Source: JABAYQ01 sp042091225 (GTDB taxonomy: Bacteria; Bacteroidota; Bacteroidia; Flavobacteriales; UBA7312). From it: 16,078 bases of DNA. Numbering within the stretch: the stretch's first letter is position 1; every line of letters begins with the position of its first letter. The DNA lies in assembly GCA_042091225.1 (NCBI GenBank), contig JBELHW010000038.1, positions 1 through 16,078 of the forward strand. Direction: 5' to 3'. The notes under the pieces were generated by a model. It had not been told where the DNA came from. It ran no database searches and saw only the letters and a list, made by a program, of their open reading frames with translations. This document shows, one piece after another, positions 1 to 8,099 of the stretch. The translations under genes were made by a program, and so were the position numbers.

Positions 1-469
1 GGAGGTTTTTGGATCTCAAAATGTGATTAATGCTTTGAAAAATGAATTTCATTATATTTTTAGCGAATTCAAATACCCTGGAGTTCCTAGCGTAAATATC
101 AATAAAATTAAAAAAGATTCCATTTTCTCTATTGGAGATATAAATTTTACAACTATTGAAGTAATGCATCATAAACTACCAGTTTTTTCTTATAGAATTA
201 ATGACTTAGTATACATTACAGATGCTAATCAAGTTGATGACCAAGAGTTGCAAAAGTTAAAAGGATGTAAAACACTTATAATTAATGCTTTAAGAAAAGA
301 AAAGCACTTGTCTCATTTTAATTTATCTCAGGCAATAGAGTTTTCTCAAAAAGTTGGAGCAGATAAAGCGTACCTAACTCATTTAAGTCATTTAATGGGT
401 AAACACTCAGATATTGAATTACCCGAAAATATTGAAATTGCTTATGATGGTTTACAGATCACTTTCTAA
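1..469 (+). CDS. MBL-fold metallohydrolase, PhnP-like (C-terminal part, 5' end outside window)
   Basis: This is the end of a metallo-beta-lactamase-fold hydrolase resembling the PhnP group (phosphoribosyl cyclic phosphate phosphodiesterases). The reading frame is open to the left edge (first whole codon at base 2), so the true start lies outside; the GTG at 23 is internal. Numbering from that GTG, the visible fold features are a metal-binding His stretch VMHHKLP (47-53), the bridging aspartate in YITDANQ (Asp67), a NALRKEKHLSH segment (88-98), and the late His motif THLSHLMGKH (119-128). The N-terminal HxHxDH motif would be upstream and cannot be seen. The closing YDGL (141-144) is what I remember from Bacteroidota relatives. 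The substrate is unknown. Its 3' end overlaps the convergent dihydroorotase-like gene by 18 bases. Confidence 0.85.
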   Translation, partial: EVFGSQNVINALKNEFHYIFSEFKYPGVPSVNINKIKKDSIFSIGDINFTTIEVMHHKLPVFSYRINDLVYITDANQVDDQELQKLKGCKTLIINALRKEKHLSHFNLSQAIEFSQKVGADKAYLTHLSHLMGKHSDIELPENIEIAYDGLQITF

Positions 470-1714
470 TCCGTTAATAACTCCTATAATTTCTCCTCCT
501 AACTCATGGTTAATGTATGGAGAGTTTTTCGATTTTGATAAAATATGATCTAATTTGAATGCCCATTTTTGATTTGGGTTATATAAACATAGTTTAGCTA
601 TTTCATTTTCAGAAATCATAACTTGAGGAAAGTTTAACACTCTTCTGGGGCTAGACGAAATCTTTTCGACTATTGTTTCTAATTTAATTTTATCTTTTAT
701 AGTACAGAGTAGGGGAAAGACAGTTTGTAATCCTATAGCTCCAAACTCAGCGTTATCAAATTCGGTTTCTTTGCTTTCTATATCTTCAGGGCTATGGTCT
801 GAGCATATTGCGTCTATAGTACCGTCATTTATTCCCTTTATTAAACTTTCTACATCATTAATTGTTCGTAATGGAGGAGAAAGTTTAAAGTTAGAATCAA
901 AAGTTATACAACTGCTATCATCTAGAATTAAATTATTTATTGAGACATCGCAACTAATTTTTATACCATTTGATTTTGCTTCTCTTATCAAATTTACACT
1001 CTTTGCAGTTGAAATACATGAAACATGAATCTTTGAGTCTGTGTACTGAGCTAATTCAATGTCTCTTTTTAACATTATTTCCTCGGAAATATCAGGAATT
1101 CCTTTTAACCCTAAAGATGTACTTATAGGCCCTTCGTTCATTGACCCTCCTTGACTAATACTTTTATCGTTAGGATGATTTATAATTAATCCGTTATAAT
1201 TTTTATTATACTCTAGTGCTAGTTTCATAATTCCAGCCTTTTGTATACTATTTTTATCGTCAGTAAAGGCTACTGCACCTTCTTTAGTCATGTCATACAT
1301 TTCACATAATTCATCTCCTTGGTTATTTTTTGTAATACTACCAGCAGGATGAACTTTCACTAATTGAGAACTTGAATGATTTTTTATGTAATTAACTTCA
1401 ACTTTCGAATCTGTAGAAGGTTTATTACTAGGCATTAAAAGTACGTCAGTATAACCACCTTTTGCAGCACAAATAACACCTGTATTAATATCTTCCTTTA
1501 TTTCATAACCAGGATCTCTAAAGTTTGATTTAAGGTCTAAAAATCCTGGAGAAACATGTAGATTTTCTTTTTTAATTACTTTTGTATTATCATCAGCAAT
1601 AATTTCATCTTTTATAGATTTTATTACTCCATTATCAATCAAGATATCAACTGTCTGGTTGTTAAACTTTGATTGAACATCAATGACTTTAGCGTTTTTT
1701 ATTAATATTTTCAT
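452..1714 (-). CDS. Dihydroorotase-family protein (PyrC homologue), probably catalytically inactive
   Basis: At 420 residues this has the length and fold of a class I dihydroorotase (amidohydrolase superfamily), which closes carbamoyl-aspartate to dihydroorotate in pyrimidine synthesis. Family landmarks are easy to follow: VSPGFLDL (54-61), RDPG (66-69), GGYTDVLLMP (86-95), FTDD (150-153), SDHSPED (305-311) and FGAIGLQT (324-331). The catalytic set is mostly gone. The HxH metal ligands are Lys62-Ser63-Asn64, the Asn of MPNT is Ser96, the later metal His (H-V-S-T in active enzymes) is Cys233, the PHH pair is Ile259-Asn260-Asn261, and the APH motif reads SPE. The aspartates of FTDD and SDH, and His180, remain. 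I infer a non-catalytic homologue, comparable to the inactive PyrC' subunits that stabilise aspartate transcarbamoylase in pseudomonads. Automatic pipelines would simply call it dihydroorotase. Its start overlaps the stop of the BatA gene by four bases (1711-1714), indicating translational coupling. Confidence 0.88.
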   Translation of the reverse strand: MKILIKNAKVIDVQSKFNNQTVDILIDNGVIKSIKDEIIADDNTKVIKKENLHVSPGFLDLKSNFRDPGYEIKEDINTGVICAAKGGYTDVLLMPSNKPSTDSKVEVNYIKNHSSSQLVKVHPAGSITKNNQGDELCEMYDMTKEGAVAFTDDKNSIQKAGIMKLALEYNKNYNGLIINHPNDKSISQGGSMNEGPISTSLGLKGIPDISEEIMLKRDIELAQYTDSKIHVSCISTAKSVNLIREAKSNGIKISCDVSINNLILDDSSCITFDSNFKLSPPLRTINDVESLIKGINDGTIDAICSDHSPEDIESKETEFDNAEFGAIGLQTVFPLLCTIKDKIKLETIVEKISSSPRRVLNFPQVMISENEIAKLCLYNPNQKWAFKLDHILSKSKNSPYINHELGGEIIGVINGLESDL

Positions 1715-3702
1715 AATAATTTAAGAAATAATGTTTCTGTTGCTAGTAAAAAAATAGTTAAGATGATACATATTGTCCATAAAGAGAAGCCATCTTTAAT
1801 CTTCTCAATTTTTGAAGTTAGATTTTTTGTATCTCCATTTAAAAGCATAATAGTTTTCTTATCAAAATCTTTTTTAATATTATTAAAATCAAATGCACTA
1901 AAACTGCTTTCTTTTCTGTCGTAGTTGAATGCTAATTTAGAATAAGAGGAGTCATTGCTTACAAGATCATAAAAACCTGCATCTTTAATCTGATTATTTA
2001 TCCAAATCCAATTTGCTTCTAATTCGGGTAAAAATTGGGTGTTATTATTTGAAATGAATGTATTATTTGAAGATACATTTGCAGAATTTTCAATTTTTGA
2101 TTGACCAATATTATAACTCAAGTTTTGACTTCCAGAAGTAATCGCACTTATATTATAAATTATAGGAACAAATAATGCGTGTTTACTCAAGTTTCCGAAC
2201 GTTTTATCAAGACCAACGCTAGAAAGATAAACTTTACCTTTGTCAAAGCTGTATTGTTTAAAAACTGCTTTTTTATCAGAGTAACTCATTATTGCATCAA
2301 CGCTAAATCTAGAATTTTTGATTTCATAAAATTGTTTGATATTCGGCAAATTAAGTTTACTTGATTTTTTTTCGAAAACACCACTAAAAACAGGATTATC
2401 AAAATTTATTTCAGCAATCATTTGGCCTTCAATTAAATCTCCATATCTATCAATACTAAGATTGTCTGATAATTGATTGTAAGAGCTGGAATTTAAATTT
2501 ATTGATGGGAAGACTAATAAACTACCACCATTTTTAATATGAGTTTGCAAATATTTTGACAAGCCTGTTGAAATATTTTCGACTTCATCTAGTATAATTA
2601 AATCGTAGTTTTTAAAACTATCGTATTTAATCTGGTTTTTAGAATAAGAATAGTAATCGAAAAAATTATCTTTTTCAAAAAGAGTTTTTAATGATTTACT
2701 TTCTTCATTTTCAAAAATTGTAACAACATTAATTTTTTGTTTTACTTTAAAAGAAATATAAAAGGTGTTGTCAAAAGTAATCGGAATGTCATCGATTTTA
2801 ATTTGTGCTTTATTCCAACCATTTTTGCTTGCTATAAAACTAATTGGCACAATAGTTTCATCTGTAATATCAAAATTACTTATGGCAATTTGTTCATTTT
2901 CTATAAATAACTTAATATTTTGATTAGTTAGGGATTCATTACCATCGTTTTTAATTCTTACGTTTAAAGTTAATTCTTTGTTTGTTGTTAAGATGGGAGA
3001 ATTAAACCAACAACTATCTATAAATAAGTTATTTCTGTTGTCAGATTCTATTTGGATTAAATTTATTGAAATGTTTGAATCTAACTTTAAAGATGATAAA
3101 TCACTTTTAAAATTGCTAAAGTCGGAGATAATATATAAATCTTTCTTAACCGCTTCACTAACAGCCAATGCGTTAATTTGTTTTTTTATAATTAATTCTA
3201 ATTCTCTGTGAACTGATGAGTTTTTAATTTGGTTTATATCTTTTTTACAGTTTTCTTTTGTAGAAATTCTAGAACTTGAACCTTTAAAATGATTACTCAA
3301 TAGATGAAAATCATCAGTTTCATTATAAGCATCTAAAACTTGCGATGCTTTTGACTTAGCATCATTAAGTAAACTTCCGTTTTTATTAGTCCTATTCATG
3401 CTGAAAGAATTGTCTATAAAAACACTAACAGCATGTTTATTCACTTGTACTTGTTCCGCTTGATTAGGGATATAAGGTTGAGAAAATGCTAATACTATAA
3501 AAATAAATGCAAGCGCTCTAGAAAGAAAGATGAGCAAATGTTTTAATTGAGATTGTGATTTGGTTTTTTCTTTTAATGATTTAAGCAAACTTATATCACT
3601 AAAATAAAGAACTTTATATTTTTTGAAATTAAAAAGATGAATTAAAATAGGTATTGCCAGAGCAAATAGGGCATACAAAAACTGTGGGTACAGGAATTTC
3701 AT
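1711..3702 (-). CDS. BatA domain/VWA-containing membrane protein
   Basis: A 663-residue inner-membrane protein. Its N-terminus is a typical BatA domain (PF07584): a first membrane segment at about 5-24 ending in IPILIHLFNF, the motif VLYFSDISLLKSL (31-43), and a second membrane helix at about 55-74. A von Willebrand A-like domain follows, with a MIDAS-like DNSFS (97-101). The long middle region should be periplasmic, and a last hydrophobic helix sits close to the C-terminus. I chose the ATG at 3702 over the TTG one codon upstream: it gives the usual MKFLYP start and lies just after a well-formed promoter. Bat proteins usually sit in moxR-bat clusters and were first linked to aerotolerance in Bacteroides; this one is apart from such a cluster and is cotranscribed with the dihydroorotase-like gene. 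The function is not established; a role in envelope assembly or in scaffolding a membrane complex is inference. Confidence 0.88.
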   Translation of the reverse strand: MKFLYPQFLYALFALAIPILIHLFNFKKYKVLYFSDISLLKSLKEKTKSQSQLKHLLIFLSRALAFIFIVLAFSQPYIPNQAEQVQVNKHAVSVFIDNSFSMNRTNKNGSLLNDAKSKASQVLDAYNETDDFHLLSNHFKGSSSRISTKENCKKDINQIKNSSVHRELELIIKKQINALAVSEAVKKDLYIISDFSNFKSDLSSLKLDSNISINLIQIESDNRNNLFIDSCWFNSPILTTNKELTLNVRIKNDGNESLTNQNIKLFIENEQIAISNFDITDETIVPISFIASKNGWNKAQIKIDDIPITFDNTFYISFKVKQKINVVTIFENEESKSLKTLFEKDNFFDYYSYSKNQIKYDSFKNYDLIILDEVENISTGLSKYLQTHIKNGGSLLVFPSINLNSSSYNQLSDNLSIDRYGDLIEGQMIAEINFDNPVFSGVFEKKSSKLNLPNIKQFYEIKNSRFSVDAIMSYSDKKAVFKQYSFDKGKVYLSSVGLDKTFGNLSKHALFVPIIYNISAITSGSQNLSYNIGQSKIENSANVSSNNTFISNNNTQFLPELEANWIWINNQIKDAGFYDLVSNDSSYSKLAFNYDRKESSFSAFDFNNIKKDFDKKTIMLLNGDTKNLTSKIEKIKDGFSLWTICIILTIFLLATETLFLKLL

Positions 3703-3709
3703 CAAAAAG

Positions 3710-3739
3710 CAAAATTAAGATATTATTTAATAATATCAA
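3710..3739 (-). promoter_or_regulatory. Bacteroidota-type promoter for the BatA-dihydroorotase operon
   Basis: On the minus strand, a TTG (3739-3737), a 19-base spacer and TAATTTTG (3717-3710) match the Bacteroidota sigma factor consensus of a TTG/TTTG box at -33 and TAnnTTTG at -7. The -7 box ends seven bases before the ATG at 3702, so the transcript would have almost no leader. The spacer is filled by a perfect palindrome (3720-3736). Confidence 0.65.
3720..3736. repeat. Perfect AT-only palindrome in the promoter spacer
   Basis: Eight-base arms ATATTATT and AATAATAT flank a single central T. The palindrome sits exactly between the -33 and -7 boxes of the BatA promoter, where a repressor could bind. 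It consists only of A and T in a very AT-rich gap, so chance is a real alternative. It also lies 29 bases past the lolD stop but lacks a following T-run, so it is not a normal intrinsic terminator. Confidence 0.5.
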
Positions 3740-3764
3740 CTATAAACCAATTTTTTGCAAAATT

Positions 3765-4412
3765 TTAGATTAATCCATCACTGATTGTGATTTTTCTGTC
3801 TGTCATATTAGCAAACTTGTCATTATGTGTTACTATAATGCAAGTTTGATTATATTCTTTATTTATTTCAAGAATTAAGTTGTGTAGTTCATCTGCATTT
3901 TTAGAGTCTAAATTTCCAGATGGTTCATCGGCTAATAAAATACTAGGCTGGTTAATCAAAGCTCTTGCAACTGCAACCCTTTGCTGCTCTCCTCCAGAAA
4001 GTTCAGAAGGTTTATGATTGGATCTATTTTCAAGGCCTAATCTTTTTAATAATTTTAAAGCTCTTTTTTCTGTTTCATTTTTATCACTTCCATTTATGTA
4101 AGCAGGGATACAGATATTTTCTAAAGCATTAAATTCTGGAAGAAGATTGTGAAATTGAAAAATGAATCCTATATTTTTATTTCTAAACTCAGATAATTTG
4201 TTTTTATTAAGCTTATTAATATCAACATTATCAATTAACAATTTTCCTTGACTAGCTAAATCAAGCGTACCAATGATTTGTAAAAGGGTTGATTTTCCTG
4301 CTCCAGAGGATCCAACAATAGAAATGCATTCCCCTTTTTTTACGAATAAATCGATTCCTTTAAGAATTTTTAAATTGCCGTAATCCTTTTTTATTTCTTT
4401 TAGTTCTATCAC
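3765..4412 (-). CDS. lolD: ABC transporter ATP-binding protein, LolD-type
   Basis: A 215-residue ABC ATPase with every motif intact: Walker A GSSGAGKST (34-42), Q-loop Gln86, signature LSGGEQQ (138-144), Walker B ILLADEP (158-164), D-loop NLDS (167-170) and switch His196. The stretch FQFHNLLPEFNALEN (85-99) is characteristic of the LolD/MacB-like group, whose best-known member powers release of lipoproteins from the inner membrane. The membrane partner (LolC/LolE or an FtsX-like permease) is not in this window, so the transported substrate is inferred from the family only. Its start overlaps the end of the DUF5916 gene by four bases (4409-4412), so the two are probably one transcript with coupled translation. 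Confidence 0.88.
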   Translation of the reverse strand: MIELKEIKKDYGNLKILKGIDLFVKKGECISIVGSSGAGKSTLLQIIGTLDLASQGKLLIDNVDINKLNKNKLSEFRNKNIGFIFQFHNLLPEFNALENICIPAYINGSDKNETEKRALKLLKRLGLENRSNHKPSELSGGEQQRVAVARALINQPSILLADEPSGNLDSKNADELHNLILEINKEYNQTCIIVTHNDKFANMTDRKITISDGLI

Positions 4413-6754
4413 TTTTTTAAACTTTGATAATCTAGATAATAACGCAATTTCAAAGATATGCTATTCTCCTGAAGATTGTCAAGAAGAGAGTTTAAATTAT
4501 CAACAAAGTAGGTTTCAATTTTTGTTCCGTTAGTCAAGATTGAATTTTTCCAAACTATAGATAATTCACTTCCTGGAGCAAACCAGTAGTTGAAATTTAA
4601 ATCTATGTTCCAGGCGTTAAAACTTGTATTATAATCAATATCATTTTCATAGTCTATTTCAGAATACGTTAAGTCTTGTTCTTCCTTAAATCCATTTTCA
4701 TTTATAGTGTGGAAAGATTTGTTATCGACTGTCTGCCAATGGTGTCTAAATTTAATATCAAAACTTGTTTTATTGTTAAGTACAAACTGAGACTCTAATA
4801 CATTTGTAATAAATTTTAGATTTCGTAAGGCAAAAACAGTGATGTCTTGATCGGAATTTGAGTTATGCTCTAATAAATCATGATAACCGAAATTGTTTTT
4901 TGTTTCTTCAGTTGAAAAAACATATTTAAAAAATAGTTTATCATTTACTCTAACCCTTGGCGATATTCTATAACTTTTCTCTATCGATTGGTATAAACTT
5001 TCGTTTTTTGCTCCTATGCTAATGTCAAGAGCTATTTTTTTTCTATAGTCACTTGAAAAGAAAGTTCTACCGCTAATTTTTTTAGACCTTATGAATACAT
5101 TATCAAGACCAGATCTAGCTTCAAAAAAATCATTACTATTCAATGGTTCTAAATTAGTATTGAAGCCCCAAGTTAAATAGTTCTTAAACGTTTGTCTTTG
5201 ATTATAATTAATGTCAAAACTGATAAATTCTCTTGGTTTAAAAAGCTGTTCGTAATTTAAACTTAGGTTATTATAAAAATTGACAAATACCTTATTGGGC
5301 TTTACTATTCTGTAATTTAAATAAGCTGAATAACTAATTTCATTATTATTGTATAAAATACCCAAATCGTTCGGGTCGTAAGTATCATTTTCTATGTAAT
5401 TAGAAATTCCATATTGAAATTTTCCAGCAATTTTACTTAATCCTAAATACGAATTGAAACCATTCGTTTTCTGTTGATTTTCATCTACTTGACTTAGGTT
5501 TAATTTACTGTAAAGTAAATAAGAATTAGACTTATCTTTCAGATTCAACAAAAGCCCAGCTACGTTTGCTTCTCTTCCTGCGTTATTTTTTCTTTGAACA
5601 TTCGTATTAGTAAAAGTAATAGATGAATTATTGGCAAAAATTTGGTCTAAAACGAATACATTATAATTTGATTGAGCAACATCATTTTGTTCGCTTGTGT
5701 TTTTAGTGATAGCATTTAAGATTCCTACTCCTAAATTGTTATTGTTTTTTCCAGTAATTTTAGTTGCATTTAATAGGTTATCGCTAATTCTTCTGGAGTA
5801 GAATAAACCCCCTTTGTCAAATAATTCTGTTCCTTCATTAAAAAAAGATCTCTTTTCATCATATTGTATTTCGAAAGGAGATAAATTTAAAACCTGATTG
5901 TCAAATCCTACCTGACCGAAGTCAGGAATTAAAGTCATATCTAATGTGTAACTTTGATTTATTCCATATTTTATATCTAAACCACCATTAAAATTATATT
6001 GAGTTGTATCATCTTTATTGACTGCAATTGCAGATGTATAAGGGAATAAGGTTAGTCTAAGGGGAGGGTTAATATTTTTCAAACCTGATATTTCACCACT
6101 TTGTTCAATAATATTTTCTTTGCTATTATCAATATAGTTCCATGAGTAAGATTCTCTATTTCTTCTAATTGTTCTAATTATATTGAAATTCCAATTTTGT
6201 AATTCTTTTTTAGGAAACCTTAAGGCTGCATAAGGTATTTTTATTTCGGCAACCCAGCCAAAATCAGTGATTGTTGTAGCTGATTCCCAAACCATATTCC
6301 AGTTATATTCTGCGGATCCGTTTGAGGTATATTTAACATCTTGTTGTACGCCTGCTGCCGAAAGACTAAAGCTATAATCCACTTGCCCATCGCTGTAAGG
6401 GTTGAATCTTAACTCTATTTTATCAGCGTTTGCACTATATAAATTATCTCTTTGTGATAGTTGTTTTAAAATTTCATTTGGGCTGTCATCAAACATTAAA
6501 ATTATAAAGTAAATTGCTTTATCGTCATAAGTGGCTAACCATTCTGTTCTTAATTTTGGATCTTCTAACTCACCATTGTTAGGGCTTTCGCATATGAAAT
6601 TGCCACTTTTGTTAAAATTATTCCACAAATTATCTTGTACTCCATCTATAATAGGAGCTGTATTAGTTCTTTTTATTGAATAATTTTTCACTTTCAAATC
6701 TTGAGAAAAACCATTAATAAAGATAAGATTGAGAAGTAAAAAAAGGTATTTCAT
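4409..6754 (-). CDS. DUF5916 outer-membrane protein with N-terminal CBM9-like domain
   Basis: A 781-residue exported protein. Residues 1-18 form a signal peptide (hydrophobic core FLLLNLIFINGF, then SQ). A CBM9-like beta-sandwich follows, with the typical APIIDGVQDNLW (33-44) and TEWLATYDDKAIYF (70-83), to about residue 225. The rest, rich in alternating aromatic and polar strands (for example FDINYNQRQTFKNYLTWGF), fits the DUF5916 region, which is probably an outer-membrane beta-barrel. These proteins are common in Bacteroidota and are often mislabelled as hydrolases or carbohydrate-binding proteins; no enzyme activity is established. It is first in a two-gene unit with the LolD-type ATPase and is divergent from sucC. 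Confidence 0.85.
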   Translation of the reverse strand: MKYLFLLLNLIFINGFSQDLKVKNYSIKRTNTAPIIDGVQDNLWNNFNKSGNFICESPNNGELEDPKLRTEWLATYDDKAIYFIILMFDDSPNEILKQLSQRDNLYSANADKIELRFNPYSDGQVDYSFSLSAAGVQQDVKYTSNGSAEYNWNMVWESATTITDFGWVAEIKIPYAALRFPKKELQNWNFNIIRTIRRNRESYSWNYIDNSKENIIEQSGEISGLKNINPPLRLTLFPYTSAIAVNKDDTTQYNFNGGLDIKYGINQSYTLDMTLIPDFGQVGFDNQVLNLSPFEIQYDEKRSFFNEGTELFDKGGLFYSRRISDNLLNATKITGKNNNNLGVGILNAITKNTSEQNDVAQSNYNVFVLDQIFANNSSITFTNTNVQRKNNAGREANVAGLLLNLKDKSNSYLLYSKLNLSQVDENQQKTNGFNSYLGLSKIAGKFQYGISNYIENDTYDPNDLGILYNNNEISYSAYLNYRIVKPNKVFVNFYNNLSLNYEQLFKPREFISFDINYNQRQTFKNYLTWGFNTNLEPLNSNDFFEARSGLDNVFIRSKKISGRTFFSSDYRKKIALDISIGAKNESLYQSIEKSYRISPRVRVNDKLFFKYVFSTEETKNNFGYHDLLEHNSNSDQDITVFALRNLKFITNVLESQFVLNNKTSFDIKFRHHWQTVDNKSFHTINENGFKEEQDLTYSEIDYENDIDYNTSFNAWNIDLNFNYWFAPGSELSIVWKNSILTNGTKIETYFVDNLNSLLDNLQENSISLKLRYYLDYQSLKK

Positions 6755-6776
6755 TAATAGATGTTTGTTAAGGCTG

Positions 6777-6804
6777 CAAAGTTATTAAATTAATAGGTGC
6801 AAAA
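6777..6804 (-). promoter_or_regulatory. Possible promoter for the DUF5916-lolD unit
   Basis: Minus-strand TAACTTTG (6784-6777) matches the -7 consensus TAnnTTTG and lies 22 bases before the ATG at 6754. A TTTTG (6804-6800) is upstream but only 15 bases away, shorter than the usual spacing of about 19, so the -33 assignment is weak. Confidence 0.4.
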
Positions 6805-6828
6805 TTTTAAAAATTGATTCAAAGGAAT

Positions 6829-6836
6829 TACTTTTG
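6829..6836 (+). promoter_or_regulatory. Possible -7 promoter element for sucC
   Basis: TACTTTTG matches TAnnTTTG exactly and ends 18 bases before the sucC ATG at 6855. No good TTG box is at the expected distance upstream. The element contains the TTG at 6834, which argues against that codon being a translation start. Confidence 0.4.
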
Positions 6837-6854
6837 CTACAAATAATTTACACT

Positions 6855-8042
6855 ATGAATTTACACGAATTTCAAGGAAAAGAGATATTAAATAGTTTTG
6901 GTGTTCAAATCCAAACTGGTATAGTTGCTACAACTCCTGATGAGGCTGTTCAAGCGGCGAAAAAATTAACTGAAACTACCGGAACTTCATGGTGGGTGGT
7001 GAAAGCGCAAGTTCATGCTGGTGGCCGTGGTAAAGGCGGAGGAGTGAAGCTTGCTAAATCTTTAGATGAGGTAAAAGAAATCTCTTCTGAAATTTTAGGT
7101 ATGCAATTAGTTACACCTCAAACTACTGCAGAAGGGAAAACAGTACATCAAGTTCTGATTGCTGAAGATGTATATTATCCTGGCGAAAGTGAAACCTCTG
7201 AATTTTATATTTCAGTTTTATTGAATCGTTCTACAGGGAGAAACATGATTATGTATTCTACCGAAGGAGGTATGGACATTGAAGAGGTAGCTGAAAAAAC
7301 ACCTCATTTGATTTTCCACGAAGAAATTAATCCTAAAGTTGGTTTGCAGCCTTTTCAATGTAGAAAAATAGCATTTAATTTAGGTCTTAGCGGTAAAGCA
7401 TTTAAGGAAATGACAAAATTTGTTCATTCTCTTTACAGCGCATACGATGGCATTGACTCTGCTTTATTTGAGATAAATCCAGTTCTAAAAACTTCTGACA
7501 ATAAAATATTAGCTGTAGATGCAAAAGTTGCTTTAGATGGAAACGCTTTATATAGACATAAAGATTATGCTCAATTAAGAGATACAAGAGAAGAAGACGC
7601 CTCTGAGGTTGAAGCTGGGGAATATGGTCTTAATTTTGTTAAGTTAGATGGTAATGTTGGCTGCATGGTTAACGGAGCTGGTTTAGCAATGGCAACGATG
7701 GATATTATAAAACAGGCAGGAGGAAATCCTGCTAATTTCTTAGATGTTGGTGGTACTGCCGATGCTGCTAGAGTAGAACAAGCATTTAGAATAATCATGA
7801 AAGATGATAATGTAAAAGCTATTCTTGTTAATATCTTTGGCGGTATAGTGAGATGCGATAGAGTTGCTCAGGGTGTAGTTGATGCTTATCAAAACATAGG
7901 GGAAATAAATATCCCTATTATAGTCCGTTTGCAAGGAACAAATGCTGTTGAGGCTAAAAAATTAATTGAAGATAGTGGACTTAAAGTTATTTCAGTTATT
8001 TTATTACAGGAAGCGGCTGATAAAGTAAAAGAAATACTTTAA
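6855..8042 (+). CDS. sucC: Succinate-CoA ligase (ADP-forming) subunit beta
   Basis: The beta subunit of succinyl-CoA synthetase, which makes ATP or GTP while converting succinyl-CoA to succinate in the TCA cycle. With the alpha subunit SucD (not in this window) it forms the cytoplasmic enzyme. At 395 residues it has normal family length. An ATP-grasp domain starts with MNLHEFQGKEIL and carries VVKAQVHAGGRGKGGG (48-63), FEINPV (205-210) with its metal-site residues, and Asp222 in VDAK. The C-terminal ligase domain has NGAGLAMATMD (273-283), DVGGTAD (297-303) and NIFGGIVRCD (326-335). I start at the ATG at 6855, not the in-frame TTG seven codons upstream, because family members begin MNLHE and the TTG lies inside a promoter-like box. 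sucD is not adjacent, as the next gene is a biotin carboxylase. Confidence 0.97.
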   Translation: MNLHEFQGKEILNSFGVQIQTGIVATTPDEAVQAAKKLTETTGTSWWVVKAQVHAGGRGKGGGVKLAKSLDEVKEISSEILGMQLVTPQTTAEGKTVHQVLIAEDVYYPGESETSEFYISVLLNRSTGRNMIMYSTEGGMDIEEVAEKTPHLIFHEEINPKVGLQPFQCRKIAFNLGLSGKAFKEMTKFVHSLYSAYDGIDSALFEINPVLKTSDNKILAVDAKVALDGNALYRHKDYAQLRDTREEDASEVEAGEYGLNFVKLDGNVGCMVNGAGLAMATMDIIKQAGGNPANFLDVGGTADAARVEQAFRIIMKDDNVKAILVNIFGGIVRCDRVAQGVVDAYQNIGEINIPIIVRLQGTNAVEAKKLIEDSGLKVISVILLQEAADKVKEIL

Positions 8043-8060
8043 TTTTATTTCAAATATTTT

Positions 8061-8088
8061 AAAGCAGCCTTTTGGCTGCTTTTTTTTT
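8061..8088 (+). terminator. Intrinsic terminator after sucC
   Basis: A perfect nine-base stem AAAGCAGCC/GGCTGCTTT (8061-8069 with 8074-8082) closes on a TTTT loop and runs into nine T residues (8080-8088). It starts 18 bases after the sucC stop and ends 11 bases before the accC ATG, so it may limit read-through into that gene. Confidence 0.9.
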
Positions 8089-8099
8089 AAATTTATAGG

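Noticed and set aside
23..25. GTG as the start of the left-edge hydrolase
   Set aside because: The frame stays open to the window edge, and the protein would lack the N-terminal metal-binding half of the fold, so the gene begins outside.
771..1028. Plus-strand open frame of 85 codons
   Set aside because: It lies entirely antisense to the well-conserved dihydroorotase-family gene and shows no recognisable protein features.
3720..3736. Palindrome as the lolD terminator
   Set aside because: It contains no G or C pairs and no T-run follows on the minus strand; it also falls inside a well-spaced promoter.
6834..6854. TTG start giving a seven-residue longer SucC
   Set aside because: The extra residues are not part of the family's MNLHE start, and the TTG is inside a TAnnTTTG promoter-like box.
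7402..7934. Several minus-strand open frames across sucC
   Set aside because: They are shadows of sucC, with no start signals or family features, and overlap one another.
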